Assembly: GCA_030522415.1 (NCBI GenBank)
Contig: CM060118.1
Span: 15,070,651 to 15,134,650, forward strand
Direction: 5' to 3'
DNA: 64,000 bases
From: Channallabes apus
Lineage: Eukaryota; Chordata; Actinopteri; Siluriformes; Clariidae
The notes beneath the pieces are model-generated. The model did no database searches. It had not been told where the DNA came from and was given only the letters and a program-made list of their open reading frames with translations. Each line of letters starts with the position of its first letter. Within the stretch, counting starts at the first letter, position 1. This document shows positions 23,303-35,137 of the stretch, piece after piece. A program made the translations under genes and the position numbers.

Positions 23303-25681
23303 TTTCGTTCTCATCCGTGGGTTCGCAATCAGCGTTGCTGATTGGTTGGTGCGCTGTTGTAGAGATGACGTCTGTCGGGAAAGCCCTTTGAGGCGTTGTT
23401 TGCCTGGTTACCGATGGCTGCGCTCTGGAACTTCTCCTGCGGGTTTCTTCATTGCGGGCCTTTGGAGTTCTTGAAGAGCGGATGACGGGCGGAAGCCCGA
23501 GCTGCTTGGAAGATGTTGTAGGTTGCAGACGTGATGTTTTTCCCCCTTTTTGCGTCCTGAACTTTTTTGTCCCTTCAGTCCGTCCCACCTTTAGAGTTAT
23601 GAAGAATAATCAAACATGCACACAGGAATAAAACATACTGAGTAAATATATGTTTGTGTTTTGCCCTACTGGCACACTTTAAAGATGTTTAAAATAGTGT
23701 CCAGATGTGACTTGGTGGTTCTCCCCCCACCGCTTGGGCTGAAGCTGTAAAACTGTCTGCTTTGTTTCCCAGATCGCCAATTTACACCCTTGGTTTTGGG
23801 ATCTACTTCAAAGCATCTGGCCTTGTGAAGTTTCTTGCAGCTTCGTCTCACAGACGCTCATATCTGATCGCGAATCAGATACTGTAAGATTATCGGGATG
23901 GCACCATGCATGCTTGGATAGGGTTTCTGGCATGTGATCCATTGTCTGTTGTCTCTCTCTTTGGGGGCGCTTTGTTATTCGCTACAGCGGAATGCTGCTG
24001 AACAAATAAGGAGGCGATACCAAAGCTTTAAAATCAATAACGACTTGATAATGCATCGGTTAAGAATTGATAGCGAGGAATTGAGTCAGGAGGTGGCAGC
24101 CAACATTTTTGGACATGCTCAAATTTTCCTCCCAGCACTAACTATTCTACTGAACATGACATAATTCATACCCAAAAGCCCAAAAGAGGCTGTAAGGAGC
24201 CTTAACCTGAGCTCCCCAGAGGTTTGCATTGGTGTAGATTTGGCAAATAGTGGACCGTGGGTTTAAACATTGAATGTCTACATTATTTCTCTTCTACATT
24301 TTCTTTCTCAACCATATTTTTCTGTCAAATAACATCAAGTATTTACTAAGTACCCAACACCTATTTAATGCTTACTTACTCTTAATTACCAAGCTGCAGG
24401 TTTTAGTTGGCAGGTCTGCGCATTTCTGGCTGCTGTCGCATCCTGGACCATATGTGCATCTTACACACTTATTTTCCTTCTGACTTTCCCTCCTTTTCTT
24501 TTTCAATGTCCTTACTTTTTTTGTAGTCTTTCTGTTTCTACCCCATTAAAAGAAAAACCCTTACTGCATTTCTTTTTTATCCACGGCTATGGGGCGCTCT
24601 CTCTCTCTCTTGTTCTGCTTCTCTTGCCTGTTCGCTTTTTTCCCTCCTTTTTTGTAGTTGTTTTCTTTCAGTTGTTTGTCTTTAGCCTCTCCTCAGTTTC
24701 GCCATCAGCACCTTCTGTCCTGTATCTTGTCTCTGTCTAAGCTGCTCAGTGCTAATTCCGGTGTCCTCACACTCACTTCAGCTAACAGCCTCAGTCCTTG
24801 ACGAAAATCCTGCTATGAGGAGTGCGTCCCAGCAGGACAGCTGCTTCATCTGGCACTGCTCACCTCAGTCTGGCTAGGGAACTTATCTGGTCCCGTAGTC
24901 CACGGCAGAGGAGTTTGTCCTCCAGCTCAAACAAAGGCAAAATGCCTAGCTACTGTTTTGGATGATACTCTGCTGTATTCTAGGCCAAATGTTACTGGCA
25001 TGTAGATACGTTTGATAGAAATTGTCTTGTTTTGATTGTTTGACTTTGGATTTAAAATTTTGTTGTTTTTGTTGTTTGTACCAGGTCAAAAAACTTCGTC
25101 TAGCTTCTAGTTAATTTCCAGTCTGAGCTCATATTCTGCTGTCTTTTGAGAGAAAAACCTGCACGGAACAGTCTTTGGCATTTCACTTCCCCCAACCGTA
25201 CACATACTGTAGTGTAGAATGGCTAAAAACAGTCAGGACAAATAAGAATTCTCTCCGTCAGGTCCGTCATCACTGGCGTGGCAGCACTTTATATTCCCAG
25301 TCATAAGCTCGGATAGAAATGGAATGATAGAAAATTTGGTATGATTGGAGCAAATTTGATGACCCTGCTAGCATCTATTATTTGTGATTATTCTTGCAAG
25401 CTATAATAGAATACACACTAAGAGGACAGGGAGGTTCTATTTGTTACTCCATGTGCAGTAATACAGTAAGTCACAATTCCTGTCTTTTCTTCCATTTAGT
25501 CCTTACAACATTGATCATTTTTAAATAGCTCATATCAGTCAAAAGCTTTTTCTTTTTTTTTTAAACGTTCCTTTACTACGGACTTAATAATAGTAGCACA
25601 GCACAGCATTTTTACTATTTTACTATACACAATATATTGTTAGCTAGGGGTAGATGTACAGTATATTTTTCATAACCTGTA

Positions 25682-25832
25682 ATGGACGGCAGTGCTGTGA
25701 GTCAGTGGTTAGCACTGTCATCTGTATGGTTGGGGATTTGGATCTTGCCTCTGGTCTGTGTGTGGAGTTTGGTATCTGTGTGTGCATATTCTTACATGGT
25801 TGGCGGGTTTTCTCTTACAGTCCAAAGTTGTT
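25682..25832 (+). repeat. tRNA-derived SINE (family A), 3'-truncated
   Basis: GTGAGTCAGTGGTTAGCACT and the diverged CTTACAGTCCAAAG remain. The second half of the family consensus is absent. Confidence 0.7.
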
Positions 25833-28263
25833 TTTGTAGACTTAACAGCATTTACAAATTTCCTGTAGTGTCTGCTCTTACATGTACTTATGTATATCCA
25901 GCTATATATTCCACATATTTATTACCTAATGCACCATCTGTTTACTGTAGCATATTCACTGTACAATGTTGCACTGGTATACTGTACATTACTATATCAC
26001 TATATACTGTACTATAACTTTATCTAGACTGTTAGAATAAAAAAAAAAATTGGTCAGGTCTAAACTCAGTAATGTTATGAAGTCAGCCGACTACTAACAT
26101 TCCAGGACTCAAAATTATGAAAGACTGGTTCTGGAAACATGCATAATCATTTTCACACATGAATTGGCCATCACATTGCATGCCGTAATTAAAAAGAAAA
26201 GTGGGCAAATTAAATTTTAGAGTATGCATTTTATTATTTTTTTCTTAAGCAGTCAGTGTGTACAAATTTATTGGAAATATCACTGGCAGCATGCTTTTAT
26301 GTGCATGTGTTGTCAGGCAACACTGGTTCAAGCATTACATTTATAATTGAATATCAGTTCAGAGCTAGTGAGAATGATGAGAAGATGATGACAGATGATC
26401 AGGCTTATGATTAATATACTGGTGATACTGAATGCTGAGTGGTTGGAACAGACGAGAGGGGAAATGAGGCTGCTGCTGAGGTTGTTACATAAACTAAAAG
26501 TTTTTCAAAATTATGTCTTTAGGAACTTTACAGTCTGTCGCAGTAAAACATTTGTTCTCATTTTTTATCTTTTATTCTGTATCTTTTGATTTAATTTAAT
26601 ATAAAGGAATGATGAGTGTCTCATACTGTAGATACTCATAAATACTCCTGGTCTGATGCAATTTAATACAGTATTCCAAACAAATAAGTTATACCGGACT
26701 AAATATGCCAGTATGTCTTGTCTAATGGTGCATTAATCACATGGTGATTTTGTGTACTCTCACCATTTACTGTAATAGTAACACCTGTACACTAGGCAAG
26801 ATTGCTTCTATCTCCATCCATCCAGTTTCATTGAGCCTGTACACACCTGTACTGTTCTTGGAGAACTCGGGTGAAAGTCAATGCAGTCTTCTTCTGTTGT
26901 AAACCATCGTTGTAAAATGAGGTTATTTAAATAGCCATAGCCTTCCTGTCAAGTTGAGCCACTGAGATCATATTTTCCCTGATTCTGATGTCTGATGTGG
27001 ACATTGAAAAACTGAAGCTCTTGACCTGCATCTGCATGAGTCTATGTACTGTGCTGTTGCCATATTATCCTGATTGGATAATTGCGTGAATGAGTAGTTA
27101 TATACAGTAGGTATACAGTAGGTGCAATGTGTGTTCTTGCCTCTGTCCTATCGAAAATAGAGCACGGGGAAGAGGATGAGTGAGTTAACGCTTTTGTTCA
27201 TGCTTAAATGACTTTCAGATTTTATAGTGAACATATCAACCCAAAACAGGGGTCAGTTATTTAGCTATTGGCTGCCAAGACCAGTAATAAAATTTGCAAT
27301 ATATGCAGCAGTCAGAGTAAGCTGAGGGTAATGAACTATACATTTCCTATTTTGGTCTCGTCCTTGATACCAATCTAGCTGAGTCTCTGTGTAGCCTTGA
27401 GCGTCATACTTAATTAACCGCAAGGAAATATCCCTATTTAACAAACCACCATCTAGTTCTTGTGGCTGAATCTTTTTGGCCTATCACTCTAATCTGGAAT
27501 AAATGAAGTTGTTTTTTCCAAAGTGGAAAGGTTTAACCAAAATAAAGAGGGAAAATCGAGCCGAGCCAAGCCCAGACCAGGTCGCTTTCACGGGAAATCT
27601 CATTTGTTCAGAGCTCAGTCAAGTATTAAATGATAAGTTCTTTTCGCTTAACAATAACGATAAATCAACACTGTTGCTCTATTGTGGCTCTTAAATTGTG
27701 CTACGATATCATCAGCACATGGTGATGCTTGATTGATTTGTAGTAATCATCCTCACACTGGAGATATCAGGTTCATCATTTCACCCGTGCCAGTCTTTTG
27801 TCACCCCGTCCTCACCCATCAGTCATCATCCTGCCAGCATACCGCCGCTGGGGTGGCTTGCGTCTTTTCAAACCTCATTTAACACTGAACCATGGTCCCT
27901 AATAAAGCCCAAATTGCTCATCGCAGAGCCAGAGAGGGGCTCCAGACATTCATTAGCTTAATGAAAACAGGCCACTCGGCTGCCACCGCCCAGTGAGCTT
28001 CTTCGGCCATCTGCTCAAGGGCTTCCTGCCAGCTGTGGAGTATTTCTGTCACATCCACCTCGCACCAGGAGATGCAGGCGTTTCTAACACTCGGAAACAA
28101 ATGAGCCTCTTCATGCTGTATGATAGGGTACAGAAAAAAAAAATGCCTCTGCTTACGTTTAATCTGCCGCATATATACTCGAGAACGGGTAATTACCAGA
28201 AACAGAACACCTACAACATTATTTGCTTGTTAAATATTCTTTCGTTGGAGCTAGCCTAAAAGC

Positions 28264-28477
28264 TGTTTCATCTTCAGATTGAGTGTCATCTTGTCTGGCC
28301 AAGCTACAGTGATTTTGAAGCGTTTCAGCTTATTTATAAGGCATGAAGGCATTTTCCAACCGAGCTGCACTAATGAGACGAATCTGTCTTCAACGTTCAT
28401 TTTTTGGCTATAACTCAGGCGTGCAGAAATTCATAATCCAGTTTCCATACTAATCATCTTCCTTAAAGCACTTCAGG
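28264..28477. repeat. Duplicated non-coding block, copy 2
   Basis: This is the partner of 19158-19377 in the same orientation, 9.1 kb downstream within the same intron. Differences are mostly substitutions plus a few small gaps (for example near GTGCAGAAATTCATAATCC), as expected for an old duplication. Confidence 0.7.
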
Positions 28478-29063
28478 TTTAATCTAAATATAACAAGCGA
28501 TGCCAGTGTGCTTCGTCTCTACAGTATATCCAGACCTAGGATGATATCGCTCTCCTGAATACTGGCTTTGGGAGTCTTCAAGCAGATGTTGTGAGAGAAC
28601 AATGCAGGTGGTTTTCTGACATGTGCTGAGCAAATCATGCCTACGTACATGTGTAATGACTGACTGTTTCAGTCTGACCACTGTGTGCCAGCTGACCTTT
28701 TAAAGCGTTTGAAGGGTACACTCCCTTCCATTACCCAAATCTCTGACCAGCAGAGCGGAAACTGAGTAAATAAACACAGAGCATGTTCGAAAGGTAATAG
28801 AAGAATAAGATGTACAAGAAAATATTCTACAAATATATGTGAAATATTGCCAAATTCACATGCTTTTCTCAACAGATTTGAATTGATTAATCTTCAGTAA
28901 TCAATGATAACCAGAAGCGCATTTCCCCCTCATTTTAAGTTTTATTTGAACAGTTCTAGTGGCACAATGCAGTGTTTCTCAGCCATTATTTATTTTACAG
29001 CAGCTCACAATATCAATGTGCCTCCATAATTCTGTATATTTTTATTATTAAAATGGGTAAAAT

Positions 29064-29439
29064 TTAGTGCCGTCAATCGATTAAAAATGTAATCTAGTTA
29101 ATCACAGTCTGTGATTAATCACAAATTTAAAATACTTAAATTTACTTGTATTATAAATGTGCAATGTTGGAATAACAAAATACATGACAAATTGGGTAGA
29201 AAAAACAGATTATGCAGTTTTATAATTTATCAAACATTAACAAAATCCCTTAAATGGGACCCACATTGCATGCAGTGGCTGGGAAGTATGGGGTGTGGCA
29301 ACCTACCGACGACAGGGCTCAAACCCAGATCCTCATATCTGAAAAAAAAATCAGCAACATACAGTATAGCCTGAGCCACCACTCGCATCTCTTACATTTA
29401 ATGTGTTCTTGTAAAAAACAAAAATAATAAAAAAATAGT
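29064..29439 (+). repeat. hAT-like MITE with SINE-like core, 3'-truncated
   Basis: It begins TAGTGCCGTCAATCGATTAA, nearly the same left end as the complete copy at 45059. It runs through ATTGCATGCAGTGGCTGGGA, GGGGTGTGGCAACC and the tRNA-like GGGCTCAAACCCAGATCCTC. The right inverted repeat is missing; a family A SINE begins immediately after. Confidence 0.75.
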
Positions 29440-29680
29440 TCCCCATCTCAGGAGACTTAGGGCACGAGTCAGGGTATGTCCTGGACGAGGTGCCAATCCA
29501 GCGCAGGGAACACACACCTACACACACTCATTCACAAACAACGGGCAATTTGAGAATTCCAGTTAGCCTCATCTGCATGTCTTTTGGACTGTGGGAAGAA
29601 ACTGTAGCACCAGAAATCGAGCTGGGAATCGAAGGAATGTAAGGAACCTGATTACAAGGATGGTTAAGCTATACTTTGGC
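29440..29680 (-). repeat. tRNA-derived SINE (family A), reverse, head-truncated
   Basis: Complemented family words appear in order: CAGGAGACTTAGGGCACGAG, GTGCCAATCCAGCGCAGGGA, CTGCATGTCTTTTGGACTGT and GGGAATCGAAGG. The tRNA-like head is largely lost. Confidence 0.8.
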
Positions 29681-30832
29681 CGATGTGTGTAGTGCAGCAG
29701 GTATTGGGATACGGAACATTAATTTTAAACACAACTGGTTTGCACAAAAGACGGTATGCAACAAGGTGTGTTTTTTTTTTTTTCATTGATTTTGCTTTTC
29801 CCAGGCCTTTGATTGGATTTTTTTTATTGGTTCACACTTTTAATGCATTTAAATTGACATATCAGCATTTTTTTTTACATTGGCTATTAACCACTTTAAA
29901 GGCTACATTTAATGTGCATAAAATGTATAATATGCAATAATCTTTTTTAATATATTAAGATTATGTTGGTGATTGGAAAAAAAAGTGGGGAAAAAAAATA
30001 AGTAGCTGGTCTTGCTGACTTTAAGCCCGCTGTGAGTGTGAAATGTTAGTTGTTGCCCCAAGCCAATTCCTTGATAGCTTGTCATCCACACTGTGTGACT
30101 AGAATCCCCACTGGAGCTAAATTCTTTGGCCCTCATTCATCAGAGCTGCATAGAAATGAGCACAGATTTGAGCACCACGAATGACATACAAACTGCTCTG
30201 CATCTGATTCATATGACAAGCCGAGCAGTAATTTGAAATGTACCTGTATTGTCCCTTTTAAATAAATGAACAGTACTGTATGATGATGCAACAGCATCGG
30301 CTGCGTGGAAACGAGCGCTCATTCACTAGTCCTTATCTGCATTTCATATACATATGACAAACCAAAATATTCCCCTTATATACATCTCATTTACATACAG
30401 TAGGGCATACCTTTATTTATGCTCGTGTTCAGATAAAGATGAGGCAATAAAGAGAAATGAAATAAAGCATACAGCACAGGGGAGTTATCCAGGTCTTGGG
30501 AGAAAAGTAAAGCCTGTGTGTATGTGTATGTGTGTGCAGGCATTTGTGAAAATGGAAATGTTGTTTTTGCTTGGAAATAATATCATATTTGATATTTGCA
30601 TAAGACTCCTGAAATGAACAAATCAGAATACTGGAACTCTTGCAGAAATACTTTTTAAAAAATGGAATCAGACAATCAGAATGAATAAAAGCCACTTGTC
30701 CAATTATGATTAGTAATTGTATTTTTGTTTTATTGTCATATGCATACTGTATAACTACCCATTACAATTTAAGGATGCTTAGATTGTTTTCTATATGAAC
30801 AATAATTTGGATTATATTTCAGCTTTAAATTG

Positions 30833-30935
30833 GGTTAGTGGTTGCCAGTGTTGCTGCACACCTCAAGGGTTTGGGTTCAAATCTCAGCGAAGCCCCCTGT
30901 GACACTACACGGGATATGATGTATCGACAATGAAT
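30833..30935 (+). repeat. SINE family A fragment
   Basis: GGGTTAGTGGTTGCCAGTGT and GGGTTTGGGTTCAAATCTCA are the A- and B-box areas. The central part is deleted and the 3' end is reduced to GACACTACACGGGATATGAT. Confidence 0.55.
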
Positions 30936-31423
30936 AATGATTTTTATATGCTTGATTGAGCAGGTTTGAATGTGCACAAAGTTTATGAATAATTCTGTTA
31001 TACCTCCTACAAGCACAGACCTCAGGGGCACTCTACAGATCTTTATTGGCAACAGAACATGTTCTAATATCAAGTATAAGCAATCAAGTGTCTTGACCCT
31101 GAACATTGATTTGCAAGTTGAGAGATTGCAGTCTCTAAAGATAGAAGTTCATACTCTAGTCTACAGACAGCTTACAAATAAGCACAAACCTTCCTGCTAT
31201 TAGTGCTGAAAAAAAATTGATCAGCACTTTAGAAATTGAGTTATTATTATTTATTTTTTTAAACAATTTTTTGTGCAGTTAATGTGTTTAGGGGAGTGAC
31301 TGACTTTGTCTGTGTTGGGGAAAAAAAGCCTATAGATATTTTTTTTTTATTGACTTTGAAGTAAGAGAGCTGTCAAGAAGTGTGAGAGACCCACAGTATT
31401 GCTTTTTCTCTTCTCCATTACAG

Positions 31424-31540
31424 TTTAATTTTGTTGGGAAACTGCTGGGGCCCCGGGGCAATTCCATGAAAAGATTACAAGAGGAAACCGGAGCGAAGAT
31501 GTCCATCCTCGGCAAGGGCTCAATGAGAGACAAAGACAAG
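31424..31540 (+). CDS. KHDRBS2: KHDRBS2 coding exon (exon 3): KH domain core with GPRG loop
   Basis: The exon has 117 nt, exactly 39 codons in phase 0 at both ends. It encodes [20 protein letters not shown], then [19 protein letters not shown]. This is the heart of the type I KH domain: beta1-alpha1, the GPRG (GxxG) loop that holds the RNA backbone, alpha2 and beta2. The acceptor is TTACAG| and the donor AAG|GTAGAG. Substitutions relative to what I recall of mammals are small (Met for Leu after NS; DKDK for DKAK). Because the exon is a multiple of three, skipping would keep frame but remove the RNA-binding loop. It lies 27 kb from the previous exon and 7.9 kb from the next. Confidence 0.95.
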
Positions 31541-31973
31541 GTAGAGTAACAGCATCCTGCTTTTTGCTTTAGATTTCTGTCTCTGAAATGCATATGACAT
31601 TCAATATTCACTTTGAATTACAGTATCCCTAAACACATTAATATGGAAAGCGGTATTCAGGAAAGGTTGGTCTACTGGGGGAAGGAAAAAAAAAACTAAT
31701 AAAATTAAACTTATTAAAATGCGTTTATTTTTCATACGATTTCAGAATATAGTTTATGTGTCATCGCTCATAATGCTGCATTGAAAGGAAAAGGCTGTAC
31801 ACAGCACATCTACTTTAACAAAGCTATTTATCCTTTAGACACTCAGTCCCCTGAAAGCTTGTCGGTGTACGTCTAAGCACAGCCTCAGCAGGTACTGACA
31901 CTCGAGGAGTGGAGGAAATGTAAAATATACCCCGTATAGGAACCCTTTTATGTTTAGAATTAGACTTTTTTTT

Positions 31974-31974
31974 A

Positions 31975-32032
<58 letters not shown>
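31974..32032. repeat. (AT)n microsatellite
   Basis: About 27 uninterrupted AT dinucleotides, 430 bases after exon 3. Open frames of repeated Tyr-Ile here are artefacts of the repeat. Confidence 0.97.
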
Positions 32033-32034
<2 letters not shown>

Positions 32035-32136
32035 TTTCCCCCTTCCAGTCAACTTTCCATGAACATGCTTCAATACAGCTGCATACTGTGGCTTACCATA
32101 TTTGTGTAGGGTGTCACCTTCTAGACAAATCAGCAG

Positions 32137-32245
32137 TCTGTCCCATCCATCTATCCATCTAGGAACCTCTGTAGGTCAACTAGGGACTGTGGTCGCCAAT
32201 GGTGACCATTGGACGCCAATGGTGATCACTGTGTTTATTCCCATT
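32137..32245 (-). repeat. Single inverted copy of the CCAT/GGTCACCATTGG repeat unit
   Basis: CCATCCATCTATCCATCTAG is followed by GAACCTCTGTAGGTC and GGTGACCATTGG. These are the components of the tandem unit at 35138-35630, here mostly in the opposite order and strand. Confidence 0.55.
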
Positions 32246-32261
32246 TGCACAACCATGGCAG

Positions 32262-32452
32262 GGCTTCTGGTCAACATTCATACACTACAGGCAATTTGGA
32301 AAGGCCAGTTAGCCTAATCTGCATGTTTTTGGACTTTGGGAGAAAACCAGAGAACCCAGAGGAAACCCACCAAGCATGGGGAGAGCATGCAAACTCCATG
32401 CACACCTGGAGGTGCAAGGCAGTGCTAACCACTAAGCCACTGTGCCGCCAGT
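32262..32452 (-). repeat. tRNA-derived SINE (family A), reverse, truncated
   Basis: CAGGCAATTTGGAAAGGCCA, GAGGAAACCCACCAAGC, CATGCAAACTCCATGCAC and AGTGCTAACCACTAAGCCAC are family words in complement. The 3' third of the element is missing. Confidence 0.85.
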
Positions 32453-33336
32453 CTTCCCCATGCATGCACTGAACTGGACAAACAGATTTATTCTGTATGA
32501 ATAGTCATTTACTCAAACTGAAAATGAAATATTGTAATAATTTGGTATACTAGATTTTTTTGTTCATGACATGTAAGCCATAATCACTCCAATTAAAACA
32601 GAAAAAGACTTGAAATGTTTCACTTTACATGTAATTAATCTAGAATATATGAGAGTTTCAGTTTGTAAATTCAATTACCTGGTGCACATGCACAAAATTA
32701 TAAAAGCATTAAAATGTTCTGCATATAAGAGGAAGAGCAGTGCTCTACAATAATGTGCTACGCAATATTCAAAGCTTGAAAACAGTGTTTTGTATAAAGA
32801 ATTTTGATGAAAAGTACTAGTAAAAAAAAACTTTTGTGTGTGTGTTTATAAAGCATTCACTTTACTTTAAAAAAAAAATGGTGGCGGTAATTGCTGTTTT
32901 GATGTGCCATCATTTTATTTCTAACTCGAAATGCTGATAAAAGTGCACAATTGATTCATTGAATATCATGTTTACACACATCCATACCAGCTCCCAGTGA
33001 ATATTGAAGCAGGAATACATTTGCATTGAAAATGAGCTTGGGGACGCTGGATGGCCTTGCTGGCCCTTGATCGAGTCCTGTTGCATTTCATTTGGATTTT
33101 TAACAATGTAATGGTGGTGTAAACTCGTAATACATGAAGAGAGTGAATGGTGGCTATCTATCAGCTGTACAGTCTCACCTCTACCACACTAGTTGGCTAG
33201 GATTGAAATATTTACAGTAATATGAAAATTGCAATAAAATATCTGGTACTATTACTAAAAATGTATTGCAGGTAATTACATTTTTTTTATGAATTCTTTT
33301 AATTAACTGTTACACTTTCAAAGAGATGAGCATGTG

Positions 33337-33360
33337 TGTGTGTGTGTGTGTGTGTGTGGA
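33337..33360. repeat. (GT)n microsatellite
   Basis: Eleven uninterrupted GT dinucleotides. Confidence 0.95.
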
Positions 33361-33501
33361 CACCAAACCATCACACTCGAATACGTTGGCACAAAATTGG
33401 AAGCACACAATTAGATAGAATTCCTTTTGTATGCTGTAGCATTACGGTTTTCTTTCACTGGAACTGAGAAGCCCAAACACGTTTTCAGCATCACTAAACA
33501 T

Positions 33502-33822
33502 TCATTTATTCATTCGTCTTCCACACCGCTTATCGCAGGGGGCAGGAGCCTATCCCAGGGAACTCAGGGAACAAGGCATACCCTGAATGGGGTGCCCGCA
33601 CATTTACAGGACACATACACTCTCGCACACTTTGGGCAATTCAGAAACACCAATCAGCCTATACCACATGCTGTTGGACTGTGGGGGAAAAACACAGAGC
33701 ACCTGGAAGAGATCCACTAAGCCCAGGGAGAACATGCAAACTTCACACACGCAGACCGGAGGCAAGATTCGAACCTCTAACCTTGGGGGTTTGAGGCGAC
33801 AGTGCTAACCACTAAGTCACCA
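33502..33822 (-). repeat. tRNA-derived SINE (family A), reverse, full length
   Basis: The complemented tail ACATTCATTTATTCATTCG is at the left. It is followed by GGAGCCTATCCCAGGGAACT, a diverged body, and the head TTTGAGGCGACAGTGCTAAC at the right. It is more diverged than the 22998 copy. Confidence 0.88.
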
Positions 33823-34347
33823 TCACTAAATATTGTAATGCATTATTCAAGTATGCCTACATGATACTTTTTGTCATTTTGCCTCGCCCTAGGCAAAGGC
33901 ATATGAAAGGCCTTCTCAGTGATGGGCTGTAATTAAGTGGGCTGCTTGTTTGCTGCTGCTTCGTTCATTGTTTTTCTCTTGTCTCGCAGGCTCTGTGTTG
34001 GAGAGACAAAACAATTTATTATGTAGTCTGCTTGGTGTTAGTTAAAACCTCAGCCTTTATGATGATGATGATGATGATTATTATTATTATATGAATGTCC
34101 CAAAAGTCTCCACACATAGGGGAAATTAACATAATTAAGCAATTACATGCATAACATCAGACATGTAACTTGAGTTCATTGTGAGTGGGAGAGACCATTG
34201 TGTGCGTGTGTGTGTGTGTGTGTTTGTTTACAAAAGACAGGGCAATCACGTAGAGGTTGTTTTATGAATAAAGTTACATTTCCATAAAAATTACTTTTTT
34301 ATGTATGGATACTGTTTTCCTGATTATTATTATTATTATTGTTAGAA

Positions 34348-34550
34348 ATAGTGGTGGCTTAGGGGTTAGCACTGTCGCCTTTGTACCTCCAGGGCCTGGG
34401 TTCAACTCCCGCATCATCGTCTGTGTACGTAGAGTTTGCATGTTCTGCCCTGTGCCTGCTGGGTTTCCTCCGGGTTATCCAGTTTCCTCCCACAGTCCAA
34501 AGACATGCAGATTAGGCTAATCTGTGTTTCCAAATTGCCTGTAGTGTGAG
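34348..34550 (+). repeat. tRNA-derived SINE (family A), interrupted by a MITE
   Basis: The tRNA-like head (GTTAGCACTGTCGCC, GGGTTCAACTCCCG) and the body to TTGCCTGTAGTGTGAG are present. The element is then cut at 34551 by a 380-bp insertion, and AGTGTGTGTGAATG resumes the family sequence at 34931. Confidence 0.85.
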
Positions 34551-34930
34551 CAGTAGTGTCAAAAGTATTCACATTCATTACTTGAGTAGAAGTATAGATA
34601 CTAGGGTTCAAAAATACTTCTTTAGAAGTTGAAGTATCAACCCAAGCTTTTTACTTAAGTAAAAGTTTAAAAATACTGGTTTCAAAACAACTTAAAGTAT
34701 AAAAGTAAAAGTACCGTGATGGGCGACAAAAGCATTAAGCGACCGGGAGGGGGGGGGGGGGGGAGCGCGTTCTGATCATAAAAGTAGAGTAACGAGGCTA
34801 TTTTTAAAATGTAAGGAGTAGAAAGTAAAAAGTCGGCTGAAAAATAATTACTCCAGTAAAGTATAGATACCCAAAATTTCTACTTAAGTAAGGTAACGAA
34901 GTATTTGTACTTCGTTACTTGACACCTCTG
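34551..34930. mobile_element. hAT-like MITE inserted in a SINE, near-perfect 8-bp target duplication
   Basis: The left end CAGTAGTGTCAAAAGTATTC and the right end ending ACTTGACACCTCTG form imperfect inverted repeats (CAGxxGTGTCAA type). The flanks are AGTGTGAG (34543-34550) and AGTGTGTG (34931-34938), seven of eight bases equal. Many TACTTAAGTA-like words and a run of 15 G (34749-34763) lie inside. It has no coding capacity. Confidence 0.75.
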
Positions 34931-35084
34931 AGTGTGTGTGAATGTTGACTGGAGGTTCTACCACATTCATACAAATAGGAAAACCTAGTAACCCAGGTTA
35001 CTAACTTACTAATAGTTAGGAAGTTAGAAACCTAGTAACCCAGTGTAAGGATCTGTCTAATTTCGGAAACTTAGGCACTTTTGT

Positions 35085-35135
35085 AAGTCGCTCTGGGTAA
35101 GCGGGTTTGCCAAATGCCTAAGTATAAATTTAAAT
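35085..35135 (+). repeat. L2/SINE-type 3' tail fragment
   Basis: GTAAGTCGCTCTGGGTAAGC and GCCAAATGCCTAAGTATAAA form the conserved tail shared by fish L2 LINEs and family B SINEs. The remainder of the element is not present. Confidence 0.6.
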
Positions 35136-35137
35136 GT

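Larger units (their letters stand above)
4349..31423 (+). other. KHDRBS2: KHDRBS2 intron 2 (27 kb)
   Basis: The intron begins GTACGT and ends with a pyrimidine-rich tract and ACAG. Identified contents, listed separately, are two Tc1-type elements, a hAT element with another repeat inside it, SINEs, a PIF/Harbinger fragment, microsatellites and a duplicated non-coding block. I see no gene or classifiable repeat in roughly 4350-6110, 7780-8505, 10065-10715, 11170-13180, 13300-15320, 16565-17600, 18415-19155, 20200-21850, 22130-22740, 23305-25680, 25835-28260, 28480-29060 and 30936-31420. Open frames in these parts lack protein-like composition. Some patches (for example 8050-8230, 12000-12260 and 27830-28110) are unusually high in complexity and could be conserved regulatory DNA, but conservation cannot be seen from one sequence. 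Confidence 0.85.

Noticed and set aside
23303..23880. Possible retroviral LTR after the family A SINE
   Set aside because: The composition changes and an AATAAA occurs near 23627, but I found no partner repeat, TG...CA termini, primer site or coding region.
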